NCBI GenBank assembly: GCA_964620445.1
Contig: CAZUHB010000019.1
Span: forward strand, 1-64,000
Length of the DNA stretch: 64,000 nucleotides
Source: CAZUHB01 sp964620445
GTDB lineage: Bacteria; Planctomycetota; B15-G4; CAYZWU01
Direction: 5' to 3'
The notes beneath the pieces are model-generated. The model worked only from the letters and a program-made list of their open reading frames with translations. It was not told the origin of the DNA and searched no databases. The translations under genes were made by a program, and so were the position numbers. Positions 9,665 to 19,377 of the stretch are shown here, piece after piece. Positions within the stretch are counted from its first letter, which is position 1; every line of letters starts with the position of its first letter.

Positions 9665-12457
9665 ATGTACGTCGTCGATGCACGAAAATTCAAGCCTCTC
9701 AGGTTCCGTCGGTACTTCGTGACGACCCTGACGATCTGGTCGCTGATCATTGCGTTCCTTCTCGTAAGTAACCTTACGAGGGTCTCCGAGGGTGTGATCG
9801 AGCAAGCGCAGATCAAGGCGCGGGCCAGTTTCAAGAGGGATATGGCCTTTCGTGATTGGAATCTGGAGCATGGCGGTGTCTATCTGCCTGTCAACAAATC
9901 AGTTCAACCCGATCCCTGGAATCTCTCGCCCAATCGTGACGCCGAGACGCCGCTCGGCCTGAAACTCACTCAGGTCAATCCCACGGCCATGATCCGCCAG
10001 ATCAACGAACTCGAGGACAGCCGTTCCAGATTTCCATCGCGGATCACGAGCAACGAGCCGATCAATCCGGCCAACAAACCTGATCCTTGGGAGACAGGTG
10101 CTCTTCGGAAGCTGGAATCGGGAGCAAAAGAGGTGAGCGAAGTCACGCGTTTTGGCGACGAGATGTGCACCCGGCTGATGCGCCCCCTCAAGATGGAAAA
10201 GAACTGTCTCGGATGCCACCCCAGGAAGATCGGCGATCTGCTCGGCGGGATCAGCGTGGCGGTTCCCATGGCGCCGCTGTGGAGCCAGGCGCGGGAAGAA
10301 AAGATCGTGACCAGTCTCGGTTACGGATTGCTCTGGGCAATGGGACTCCTCGGTATCTGCCTGGGCTCGAGAAAGCTGGCCAGCCAGATCAACCAGCGGA
10401 ACGAGGCCGAGTGCCGTCTGCGCGAGCGCGAAGGCGACCTTCGAAAACGCATGAAGGAGCTCGACTGTCTCTACGCCATTTCCAATCTCTTCGAGAAGCA
10501 TGAGCTCACCGTTCAAGAGTTTTTCCGTGACGTGGTCGAACTCATTCCACGGGGCTGGCACGAAGCCGAAAACACGTGCGCGCGGATCATGGCCAACGGC
10601 GAGGAGTACAGATCGAGCAACTGGTGCGATACGAAATGGACCGAATGCTGTCAGATCTTTGCTCACGGATCGCGTGTCGGCCGCATCGAGGTCTGCGCTC
10701 TCGAGGGCGCGATCGAGAGGCACTCGACTCCCGAGGAGGTCTGTCTTCTCAATGCGATCGCCGATCAGCTCGGCCGGGTGATGGAATTCAAGGATAGCCA
10801 GAACGCGCTCTGCGAGGCAAAGGAGAAAGCCGAGGCCGGCGCACGGTCGAAGAGCGAGTTCCTGGCCAACATGAGCCACGAGATCCGCACACCGATGAAC
10901 GCCATCATCGGGATGAGCGGCCTTCTGGATGACACCGAACTCGATGTGGAGCAGGATGGTTACGTGAGCACGATCCGCACCGCGGCCGAGTCTCTTCTGA
11001 CCTTGATCAACGACATCCTCGACCTCTCGAAGATCGAGTCGGGCCGGCTCGAAGTCGAGGAGATCCCGATCAATCTTTACGAGATCGTGGGCAGCGTGGG
11101 GGAGTTGATCGCTCCGAGCGCTGCAGAGAAAAATCTCGAGTTCATCTGCTCCGTCGATCCTGATTGCCACAGGGAACTGAAGGGGGATTCGGAACGGATC
11201 AAGCAGATCCTGATCAACCTCTGCGCCAACGCGGTCAAGTTCACGCACAAGGGCCGCGTCGCGGTCAGGGTCAGGGCCGAGCAGACGAACAGCGACGGCG
11301 TCGTGGTGAGTTTTTCCGTGGCCGACACGGGAATCGGCATACCTCACGACCGCCAGAAATCGATCTTCAACAGCTTCGAGCAGGCCGACGGGTCGACGAC
11401 GCGAAAATTCGGTGGAACAGGGCTCGGGCTGAGCATCTGCAAGCGCCTCGTGGAGATCATGGGCGGTTCGATTGCCGTGGAGAGTCACCAGGGCCGGGGA
11501 TCCCTTTTCCGATTCAGCCTCCCGTTGAAGAAACAGAGTGCCGACGAGGTTGCTTCCATCGACAGAAAGGATTGGTTCACGCTCGCCGGGAGCCGGATTC
11601 TGATCGTGGCCACCGATGACGCCGATCGTTCGATCGTGGGCCGTACGCTGGCCGCGACCGGTTGTTCCATCGAGGTCGCGACCGGTGAAGACGAGGCCCT
11701 GGCGGTCGTCTACGACGCGCAGCTGGGCCCGCATCCCTTCGACGCGCTCGTCGTCGACTATCGAACGCCCGGTCTGGACTGCGAAGAGGTGGTACGGCGC
11801 GTGGGGGCGCAGGGTGAACTGGACCAGCTGAAAATCGTCATACTCGCCTCTGCGAGTGCGCATTCAGAGGTGCGGCGTCTCCTCGACACCCGGAAGGCGA
11901 TGGGCCACGTGAATCCCGTGCACCAGGGAAAGCTCATACGCACGCTGGCCGCGCTGGTCGACGAGAAAGCCGTCCGGGAAAACAGCGACGTCAGAAAGCG
12001 CCCACCCGAGGTGCGCCGCCGCGAGACAGGGGATCGTGCGCCAACCGCGGGCGGTTCGGCAAGCAGCGTGCGGATCCTTCTCGCCGAGGACAACCCGGTC
12101 AATCGAAAGGTAGCCCTGAGTGTCCTTTCCAAGGAGGGATATCACGCCGAACCGGTCGAAAACGGCAGACTGGCGCTCGAGGCGGTGCAGCAGAACGAGT
12201 ACGACATCGTTTTCATGGATGTGCAGATGCCGGAGATGGACGGGCTCGAGGCCACGGCAGCGATCCGCAACTGGGAGCGAGGCCGGAGGCACACGCCGAT
12301 CGTGGCCATGATCGCCCACGCCATGAAGGGCGACAGGGAAAAATGTCTCGACGCGGGTATGGACGATTATCTCTCCAAACCGATTCAGCGCAAGCTCATG
12401 ATCGACACGCTCCGCCGCTTGACATCCCGCCCTATCGATCCGCTCCTCTCGGAATGA
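9665..12457 (+). CDS. Membrane hybrid histidine kinase with Tll0287-like CxxCH sensor and two receiver domains
   Basis: A first membrane segment (about residues 19-38) and a second (about 218-238) enclose a Tll0287-like/DUF3365 domain with CLGCH at residues 181-185, a possible haem c site. A GAF-like stretch (about 262-385) follows. The kinase core is complete: HisKA MSHEIRTPMN with His405, an N-box (NLCANAVKF), DTGIG, and GTGLGLSI. The first receiver (about 642-765) keeps Asp698 but has Asn where the conserved Lys should be, so it may not be phosphorylated normally. The second receiver (about 804-920) is intact with Asp852. No DNA-binding output is present. A redox or ligand sensing role for the haem-like site is inferred. 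Confidence 0.9.
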   Translation: MYVVDARKFKPLRFRRYFVTTLTIWSLIIAFLLVSNLTRVSEGVIEQAQIKARASFKRDMAFRDWNLEHGGVYLPVNKSVQPDPWNLSPNRDAETPLGLKLTQVNPTAMIRQINELEDSRSRFPSRITSNEPINPANKPDPWETGALRKLESGAKEVSEVTRFGDEMCTRLMRPLKMEKNCLGCHPRKIGDLLGGISVAVPMAPLWSQAREEKIVTSLGYGLLWAMGLLGICLGSRKLASQINQRNEAECRLREREGDLRKRMKELDCLYAISNLFEKHELTVQEFFRDVVELIPRGWHEAENTCARIMANGEEYRSSNWCDTKWTECCQIFAHGSRVGRIEVCALEGAIERHSTPEEVCLLNAIADQLGRVMEFKDSQNALCEAKEKAEAGARSKSEFLANMSHEIRTPMNAIIGMSGLLDDTELDVEQDGYVSTIRTAAESLLTLINDILDLSKIESGRLEVEEIPINLYEIVGSVGELIAPSAAEKNLEFICSVDPDCHRELKGDSERIKQILINLCANAVKFTHKGRVAVRVRAEQTNSDGVVVSFSVADTGIGIPHDRQKSIFNSFEQADGSTTRKFGGTGLGLSICKRLVEIMGGSIAVESHQGRGSLFRFSLPLKKQSADEVASIDRKDWFTLAGSRILIVATDDADRSIVGRTLAATGCSIEVATGEDEALAVVYDAQLGPHPFDALVVDYRTPGLDCEEVVRRVGAQGELDQLKIVILASASAHSEVRRLLDTRKAMGHVNPVHQGKLIRTLAALVDEKAVRENSDVRKRPPEVRRRETGDRAPTAGGSASSVRILLAEDNPVNRKVALSVLSKEGYHAEPVENGRLALEAVQQNEYDIVFMDVQMPEMDGLEATAAIRNWERGRRHTPIVAMIAHAMKGDREKCLDAGMDDYLSKPIQRKLMIDTLRRLTSRPIDPLLSE

Positions 12458-12494
12458 ATCCGGGACCGACAGGACCGCCGCCGTCCGTTACCGA

Positions 12495-12782
12495 TTATGT
12501 GAAGTAAAAATGGCGAGCCAGAAAGAAGAGGATCGCTGCCGAGAGGAGGGAGGCGAAGAAGAAGGCGACCTTGAAGCTCATCTTGCGTGTCTTGTGCCGA
12601 AACAGACTCATGCCCGCGTAGCCGCCGACGAAGCCGCCGATGAATCCCATGAAATGAAGCCTCCGTTCGGGGATGCGCGACCCACCCTTGATCGAACGCC
12701 GCTTGTCGAATCCGAACATGCAGAAGGCGGTGAGATTGACCGCGATCAGGTAGACGAAGATCGCGAATTCGGTGTTGTTCAT
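12495..12782 (-). CDS. DUF1294 small membrane protein
   Basis: Starting at the ATG at 12782 gives 95 residues with a DUF1294 pattern: AVNLTAFCMFGFDKRRS, RIPERRLHFMGFIGGFVGG, and HKTRKMSFK, with three hydrophobic segments. The upstream part of the open frame (to 12962) is basic and low complexity and overlaps the next gene, so I excluded it. Function of the family is unknown. The gene converges with the histidine kinase that ends 37 bases away. Confidence 0.8.
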   Translation of the reverse strand: MNNTEFAIFVYLIAVNLTAFCMFGFDKRRSIKGGSRIPERRLHFMGFIGGFVGGYAGMSLFRHKTRKMSFKVAFFFASLLSAAILFFLARHFYFT

Positions 12783-12828
12783 TTCCAGGATATTCACGGG
12801 TGCTGCTTCTTCCTCCAGGGTGCGGGGG

Positions 12829-13506
12829 CTATTTCTCAGGGGGCCTGCCAAAGGCGTTCGGTTTCCCTTTTCGCGGAACGGGCTTTTTGTCCCGCCCCTT
12901 CTTCTTTTTTTTCTTTTCACCTCCGTCGTCGAAGGCGTTCTGGTTGTCCTGTTCGTCGTCATCCCCCTCGATCGCGTCCTCGAGAGACATTTCGAGCCCG
13001 TCGATGAAGATCAAGACCAGATTCTGGCCGACGTCGACGAGGGCGGAACCGATCCCCGTGCCGATCCTGTCGAGGGTCTGCCTGAACCGATTGGCCCTCC
13101 GCGCTCCTTTCACGTCGATCTTCACGGTGAGCCGTTTTCGGGCGACGAGGTCGAGAAGTTCGGAAAGGAGAAGCTGGTCGTCGAGATAGATCTTCAATCG
13201 GTACTCGCCCGGGAGAAGACCGTCGAAATAGAGCGGCCTTTCGGTGTCGGTCGTTTCGATCAGTTTGCTGTCGCTGCCACTCCCCCCCCTGGGGTAGAGA
13301 CGGCAATCGAGCCCGCCCACGAGATAGCGCTCCCCGTCGTCATTCTCCCAGAACGGGCAGACCTTGAGGCAGGCACAGTCTCCCTGATGGTCGTGGTAGC
13401 GCGTGGACAGGCTCCCGCATCCGGTCAAGACGATCAAGAGGACGATCGTTCCGCATGAGAGAAAGGCTGTCGACTTTCTGGGCTGATCGGATTCGATTCT
13501 GTTCAT
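12829..13506 (-). CDS. Predicted lipoprotein with acidic and poly-lysine tail
   Basis: I do not recognise a family. From the ATG at 13506 (MNRIESD) the protein has a hydrophobic segment and lipobox LTGC, so it is probably a lipoprotein. A cysteine-rich stretch (GDCACLKVCPFW) follows, and a beta-rich centre (RPLYFDGLLPGEYRLKIYLD) looks like a PEGA- or carboxypeptidase-regulatory-like fold. The end switches from acidic (EGDDDEQD) to strongly basic (EKKKKKKGRDKK). The open frame extends to a TTG at 13569, which I judge less likely. Confidence 0.6.
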   Translation of the reverse strand: MNRIESDQPRKSTAFLSCGTIVLLIVLTGCGSLSTRYHDHQGDCACLKVCPFWENDDGERYLVGGLDCRLYPRGGSGSDSKLIETTDTERPLYFDGLLPGEYRLKIYLDDQLLLSELLDLVARKRLTVKIDVKGARRANRFRQTLDRIGTGIGSALVDVGQNLVLIFIDGLEMSLEDAIEGDDDEQDNQNAFDDGGEKKKKKKGRDKKPVPRKGKPNAFGRPPEK

Positions 13507-13629
13507 GGCGAAGACCAGTCTTACCAGAAGGAGAATCTTTCGCCAAGAAAGCAAAAAGCGCGCGGACAATTGATTTGGCGTCGAGAAACGTCTCGTCGAT
13601 GGCCCCGGCGCCGGTAGGGGAGACCGGAT

Positions 13630-14991
13630 CTATACACGCATGGAGAGCCACTTGCCCGAACGGAGCCGGGAGTAGAGTCCGACACCGAGAGTCGCGATGA
13701 ACACGACCACGGCGATCCAGGCTCCGTCGATTCCCCAGCCGAGGGGAAAGGTGAGTGTGTAGGTGAGGGGCACGAACACGCCCCAGGCGAGTACGACCAT
13801 GAGAATCATGGGCCACCTCGTATCGCCCGCGCCGCGGATCACGCCGTTGCTCGAGATGCCGAGTCCGTCGAAGAACTGGAACACGGCCGCGTAGACGAAG
13901 AGGCGGGCGCCGATCTCGACCACAGTCGACTCGGCGTTGAAGAAAGCGACGATCTGGTGGCGTGCGAGCAGGAAGATCGAACCCACGGTGACGCAGTAGA
14001 TGATTCCCCAGCGGATCGTGGTGCGCGCTGTTTTGCGGGCCCTGTCCGGTTCTTCCGCACCCAGATACTGTCCCACCAGGGTGGTGGCCGCCGTCGCGAG
14101 CGACACGGCGCCCATGAAGGAAAAGTGGAGCACCTGAAAGGCGATGTTGGTGGCTGCCAGCTCCGCATGGCCGAGGTGGCTGACAAAGGCCATGAAGACC
14201 GACCACGACGCCATCTCGAGCGTCCAGATCCCGCCGATAGGCCCCCCGATCTTGAGGAAGGCGATGACGGTTCGCTTCGAAGGGAGGTGCAGGCGCCGCG
14301 TTTCGTATTTCCTGTGCCGCTCGCCCGAGAGAAAGAAGCCGAGGTAGACGAGAGAGAAAACCGCCGTGGCGATCACCGTGGCGAGGGCAGCGCCTTTTGC
14401 GCCGAGTCTCGGAGCCCCCCAGTTGCCCAGAACCAGGGCGTAATTGAGAAGTGCGTTGAGAATGTTGGCGCCCATGGTGAACCACATGGGCGTTCGCGTA
14501 TCGCCGATCCCGCGCAAGAAATTGACGAGCGCGAAATTGATCATCGGAAAAAGAACGCCCGAAAGACGGATGAAGAGATAATCGGTGGCGTGGGGCAGGG
14601 TCGTCCCGTCGAGGCCGATGGCGGTGAAGATCGGATGGGAAAGGAACGAGACCGATCCGAGGACCAGGGCGGCGGGCACACAGAAATAGAGCCCGATCCA
14701 GCCGTCCCTGCCGCAGCGGGCGTAATCCTTGGCGCCATGGTGCTGGGCCACGAAGGTCGCCACGCCGTGAACCGTCCCGATGAAAAGGGACGAGATCGTG
14801 ATGAAGATGACGGCGGCCAGACCGACCGCCCCCTGTTCGGCCGTGCCGATCCGGCCCATGAAGAAGGTGTCGACCAGTCCCATGAGCGACTGGGAGAGGG
14901 TGGCCACGATCACGGGCAGGGCCAGGGCCCAGAGCTCGGCCGAACCGCCCGGTTCGCGGCGCTTCTTCTTCTGTGCGGACTTTTCTTCCAT
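13630..14991 (-). CDS. MATE family efflux transporter
   Basis: From the ATG at 14991 the protein has 453 residues and about twelve hydrophobic segments. It matches the MATE pattern with two homologous halves: ALPVIVATLSQSLMGLVDTFF near the N-terminus, FLRGIGDTRTPMW near residue 165, and VIRGAGDTRWPM in the second half. These RG(I/A)GDTR boxes are the usual MATE loop signature. It should export cationic compounds with sodium or protons; the substrate is unknown. The 51 codons upstream in the open frame have no MATE features and were left out. It lies downstream of the met/lysC operon on the same strand with a 153-base gap. Confidence 0.92.
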   Translation of the reverse strand: MEEKSAQKKKRREPGGSAELWALALPVIVATLSQSLMGLVDTFFMGRIGTAEQGAVGLAAVIFITISSLFIGTVHGVATFVAQHHGAKDYARCGRDGWIGLYFCVPAALVLGSVSFLSHPIFTAIGLDGTTLPHATDYLFIRLSGVLFPMINFALVNFLRGIGDTRTPMWFTMGANILNALLNYALVLGNWGAPRLGAKGAALATVIATAVFSLVYLGFFLSGERHRKYETRRLHLPSKRTVIAFLKIGGPIGGIWTLEMASWSVFMAFVSHLGHAELAATNIAFQVLHFSFMGAVSLATAATTLVGQYLGAEEPDRARKTARTTIRWGIIYCVTVGSIFLLARHQIVAFFNAESTVVEIGARLFVYAAVFQFFDGLGISSNGVIRGAGDTRWPMILMVVLAWGVFVPLTYTLTFPLGWGIDGAWIAVVVFIATLGVGLYSRLRSGKWLSMRV

Positions 14992-15144
14992 TCTACACTT
15001 CGGAGGGAGAACGGTTTGCGGATTTTGCGGTCGAAACGATCGGGGCAGTATACTGATTCGGTGAGGGAGTTTCTCCGATTTCTCTCCCGATAGATAGCCG
15101 GATTGATCGCCGCCAGCCGCGGGAACAGCCTCGTCGCCCGGCAA

Positions 15145-16488
15145 TCATCCTCCCCGGCCGTTGTTCACCTTGGCGTGAAGCCGGCGCACCAGGCCGGGCA
15201 TGTCGTTCTCGGGAACGACGAAGATGATGCCCGCGTCGGCCGTTGCCTGGAGAGTGGCCAGCAGGGTGGCGCCCGTCTCTCCCAGGGCGGCCATGGCCGG
15301 CATGATCACCCCAGGTCCGATCACCGAAACGGTGGCCGCGTTGGGACGCACATTGGCCGCCAGGTTGCCGCTCGCCGCCGCCATCATGGCCGCCTCGGCG
15401 TCGGTGGACGGGACGAGCACGCTGAGCCCCTGCTGCCACGCCGACTGCACGAAGAGCAGGATGCGTACGCCGGCGTTCGCCATGCGCCGCAATGTGGCGG
15501 TCGTCTCGTCGGGCCGCCACCCATCGCTTTCGGTCCGTATCGTGAGCAAACTGAGCCCTTCGGTGGAGATGATCGCCGGTGGATGTTCGCTGAACCGGCC
15601 CGAGATCAGCGTCCCGGGATGGGCCGGATTGAAAGTGTTCTTGAGCCGCAGGGGGATCTTTCTGCGCACGAGCGGCCTGATCGTTTTCGGATGAAGCACG
15701 TCGGCGCCGCACGAGGCGAGCTCCGAGGCCGTGACATAGGATAGATTTTCGAGCACGCGTGCCTCGGGAACGATCTTCGGATCGGCCGTCAAGATGCCGT
15801 TCACGTCGCTCCAGATCCAGACCTCGTCAGCCTCGAGCGACGCACCGATGATCGCGGCCGAGTAGTCGCTTCCGCTCCGGCCGAGGGTGGTCGTTTCGCC
15901 CGCCGCTGTTGACGCGGTGAATCCGGTGACCACGGGAATCGCACCCCGGCTGATGATCGGCCCCAGGATGCGGCGCGTGCTGGCGTGCGTGGCGGCGAGA
16001 TCGGGCAGGGCTTCGCCGAAAGAGTCGTCGGTGATGATCAGGCCCTTGCTCGCGTCGACCGGTTCTGCATCGATGCCGCGCGCACGAAAGGCGGATGCCA
16101 CGAGACGCGCCGACATGCCTTCGCCCAGACCGATGATCCGATCGAGGGCGCGCGGGGTGAGCTCGCCCAGGATGTTCACCGATCGGAGAAGGGAATCGAT
16201 GACGTCAATCGTTTGACCGATGAAGCTGCCGGGAGTCCCCGTCCCGCCGATCGCCGCTGCAGCCGATTCGTGTCTCTCGGCGAGCGTTTCCAGGATATGA
16301 GTTCGGCCCGGTTCCCCGGCCACCGCTCCGCGCGCGGCGCGAACGAGCGCATCCGTCGTTCCGGCCATGGCCGACACGACGAGGATGATTTCCTCGTCGT
16401 CCCGGCGACTCGTCAGGGCAAGGTCGAGCACGTTCGATATGTTCTCGGCACCGTCGACCGAAGTGCCGCCGAATTTCATGATGAGCAT
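15145..16488 (-). CDS. lysC: Aspartate kinase (monofunctional, ACT-domain)
   Basis: Aspartate kinase phosphorylates L-aspartate, the first step toward Lys, Met and Thr. The N-terminal MKFGGTSV, the TTLGRSGSDYSA motif (substrate/ATP site) and IWSDVNGILTADP are diagnostic. Two ACT-like parts follow (GLSLLTIRT, and AATVSVIGPGVIMPAMAALG), so feedback control by end products is expected, though which amino acid cannot be told. There is no homoserine dehydrogenase fusion. The ATG at 16488 has AGGAGG seven bases upstream and overlaps metX by 13 bases, so this gene is co-transcribed with metY and metX under the SAM-I riboswitch. Confidence 0.93.
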   Translation of the reverse strand: MLIMKFGGTSVDGAENISNVLDLALTSRRDDEEIILVVSAMAGTTDALVRAARGAVAGEPGRTHILETLAERHESAAAAIGGTGTPGSFIGQTIDVIDSLLRSVNILGELTPRALDRIIGLGEGMSARLVASAFRARGIDAEPVDASKGLIITDDSFGEALPDLAATHASTRRILGPIISRGAIPVVTGFTASTAAGETTTLGRSGSDYSAAIIGASLEADEVWIWSDVNGILTADPKIVPEARVLENLSYVTASELASCGADVLHPKTIRPLVRRKIPLRLKNTFNPAHPGTLISGRFSEHPPAIISTEGLSLLTIRTESDGWRPDETTATLRRMANAGVRILLFVQSAWQQGLSVLVPSTDAEAAMMAAASGNLAANVRPNAATVSVIGPGVIMPAMAALGETGATLLATLQATADAGIIFVVPENDMPGLVRRLHAKVNNGRGG

Positions 16489-17615
16489 TTTCTGACCTCC
16501 TCTCGATAGATACGGGCGAGGAATTCGGTCACGGCGGGCGCCATCTTCTCCATCTCCAAGAGGAACGCGTCGTGGCCGTAGGTCGACCGCACATTGACAT
16601 AGGAAACGTCGGTGTTGTTCGCCAGAAGGGCGCGAACGATCTCCTCGGACTGGCGGGGGGGGTAGAGCCAGTCGGAGGTGAAGCTGATCACGAGAAAAGC
16701 GGCCTTTACCCCGGCGAGAGCCTGTGCGACCGAGCGTCCGTCGCCGGCAAGGTCGAAATAGTCGAGCGCTTTCGAGATGTAGAGATAGCTGTTGGCGTCG
16801 AATCGGGCGGGAAAGGCCGCCGCCCTGTGGCGCAGATAGCTCTCCACCATAAAATCGGTCCCGAAGTCGTAACCGGGGGCGCTGCGATCCTGGAGCCTGC
16901 GGCCGAATTTGCCGCGCATCGAATCATCGCTCATGTAGGTGATGTGACCCACCATGCGCGCCACCCCGAGTCCCGCGCTGGGAGGGGCCGCGTCATAATA
17001 GTCGCCGCCTTTCCAGCGAGGATCCGCGTAGATCGCTTGCCGGCCGACCTCGTTGAGGGCGATCGCCTGGGCCGACGATCGTGCGCAAGTCGCGATCGGG
17101 ATGCACGCGGCCAGGCGATCGGGAAAGTCGGTCGCCCACTGCAGGGCTTGCATACCGCCCATGCTCCCGCCGACGACGGCCAGCAGACGGTCGAGCCCGA
17201 GATGGTCGACCAGCTCCTTCTGCGCCCGGACCATGTCGCCTATCGTCACCACCGGAAAGCTCAGGCCCCGCGGTTGTCCGGTGTCCGGATCGGGCGATGA
17301 AGGGCCGGTCGATCCGCCGCAGCCGCCGAGCACATTGGAAGAGATGATGAAATACCGGTCGGTGTCGAACATCCTGCCCGGGCCGATCGCGTCGTCCCAC
17401 CAGCCGCGCTGTTGGCCGCCGGCCGATCGCTGTCCGGCCGCGTGGGCGTCGCACGTGAAGGGATGGGCGATCAGGATGGCGTTCGGGCGGTCGGGATCGA
17501 TGCGGCCGTAGGTTTCGTAGGCGAGCGTCACCGGTCCGAGACGCGCTCCGCTTTCGAGTACCATCTCTCGAGGTGACCGGCCGAAGGTGAAGAACTTCGT
17601 GTTCACCACATCCAC
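16476..17615 (-). CDS. metX: Homoserine O-acyltransferase (MetX type)
   Basis: MetX acylates homoserine (usually with acetyl-CoA) to make the substrate of MetY. The alpha/beta hydrolase motifs are present: NVLGGCGGSTGPSS, the nucleophile elbow GGSMGGMQALQW, the charge-relay Asp in FTSDWLYPP, and His in STYGHDAF. Acetyl versus succinyl preference cannot be decided by eye. The open frame lacks an ATG near the conserved start; I used the GTG at 17615 (reading VDVVNTKFF), 68 bases after metY, with AAGGA upstream. A second GTG six bases on is equally possible. The gene overlaps lysC at its 3' end. Confidence 0.9.
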   Translation of the reverse strand: MDVVNTKFFTFGRSPREMVLESGARLGPVTLAYETYGRIDPDRPNAILIAHPFTCDAHAAGQRSAGGQQRGWWDDAIGPGRMFDTDRYFIISSNVLGGCGGSTGPSSPDPDTGQPRGLSFPVVTIGDMVRAQKELVDHLGLDRLLAVVGGSMGGMQALQWATDFPDRLAACIPIATCARSSAQAIALNEVGRQAIYADPRWKGGDYYDAAPPSAGLGVARMVGHITYMSDDSMRGKFGRRLQDRSAPGYDFGTDFMVESYLRHRAAAFPARFDANSYLYISKALDYFDLAGDGRSVAQALAGVKAAFLVISFTSDWLYPPRQSEEIVRALLANNTDVSYVNVRSTYGHDAFLLEMEKMAPAVTEFLARIYREEVRKCSS

Positions 17616-17683
17616 CGAGCCGGTTCGTTCCTTGCGGACGAGGCCCGTTCCGTCAGAAGGCCCGCACCTGTTTCCGTGATCTC

Positions 17684-19030
<1,347 letters not shown>

Positions 19031-19100
19031 GGACTTCTCCTCCTCGGAATTTCGAAAAAGACTCTGCATCCAGAGGTCGGAGAAGCTGGCGAGAAGGAAC

Positions 19101-19130
19101 AAAAAAAAATCCCTTCTCGAAGAGAAGGGA
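19101..19130 (-). terminator. Rho-independent terminator of the SAM-I riboswitch expression platform
   Basis: On the minus strand CCCTTCTC and GAGAAGGG (19111-19129) form a perfect 8-bp stem around a three-base loop, followed by nine T (19101-19109). It lies between the aptamer and metY, so it would stop transcription when SAM is bound. A 12-base palindrome (GACCGCGCGGTC) sits just before the stem and could take part in the switch. Confidence 0.88.
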
Positions 19131-19153
19131 CCGCGCGGTCGAGCTGCTGTCTC

Positions 19154-19286
19154 CTCATCTTCCAGAATAGTTCTGCCGGAATTGGCACCTTCGCGGAAAT
19201 GTCCGAACGGTCAAGTGTCCGTTCAGAAGAATCCCGTCAGGTTGCCGAGGCTTCACAGGGCCGGTCCCTCCGCCTCTCTGGATGAG
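19154..19286 (-). ncRNA. SAM-I (S-box) riboswitch aptamer upstream of metY-metX-lysC
   Basis: The minus strand carries all S-box landmarks in order: P1 strand CTCATC (19281-19286), AGAGAGGCGGAGGGA, GCCCTGTGAAGCCTCGGCAACC with the conserved kink-turn/P2 loop bases, GGTGCCAATTCCGGCAGA, and the closing P1 strand GATGAG (19154-19159). This class binds S-adenosylmethionine. The downstream terminator gives an OFF switch. The regulated genes (homocysteine synthesis and aspartate kinase) fit exactly. Confidence 0.95.
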
Positions 19287-19317
19287 GTCAAGTTTTTCAA
19301 GAACATCAAGGGTCGTT

Positions 19318-19346
19318 CTTTAACAGAGACGGTGCGGGGGTGTCAA
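19318..19346 (-). promoter_or_regulatory. Predicted sigma70 promoter of the SAM-I/met operon
   Basis: On the minus strand TTGACA (19341-19346), a 17-base spacer and TTAAAG (19318-19323) precede the aptamer. The expected start point, near 19310, lies about 25 bases before the first P1 strand. The site begins 31 bases past the stop of the upstream peptidase-like gene. Confidence 0.7.
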
Positions 19347-19377
19347 GGTATTTGATGAAATTAATGTGTTTTTTTCG

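Noticed and set aside
9899..11863. Minus-strand frame of 654 codons inside the histidine kinase gene
   Set aside because: The plus-strand protein has all kinase motifs, while this frame shows none.
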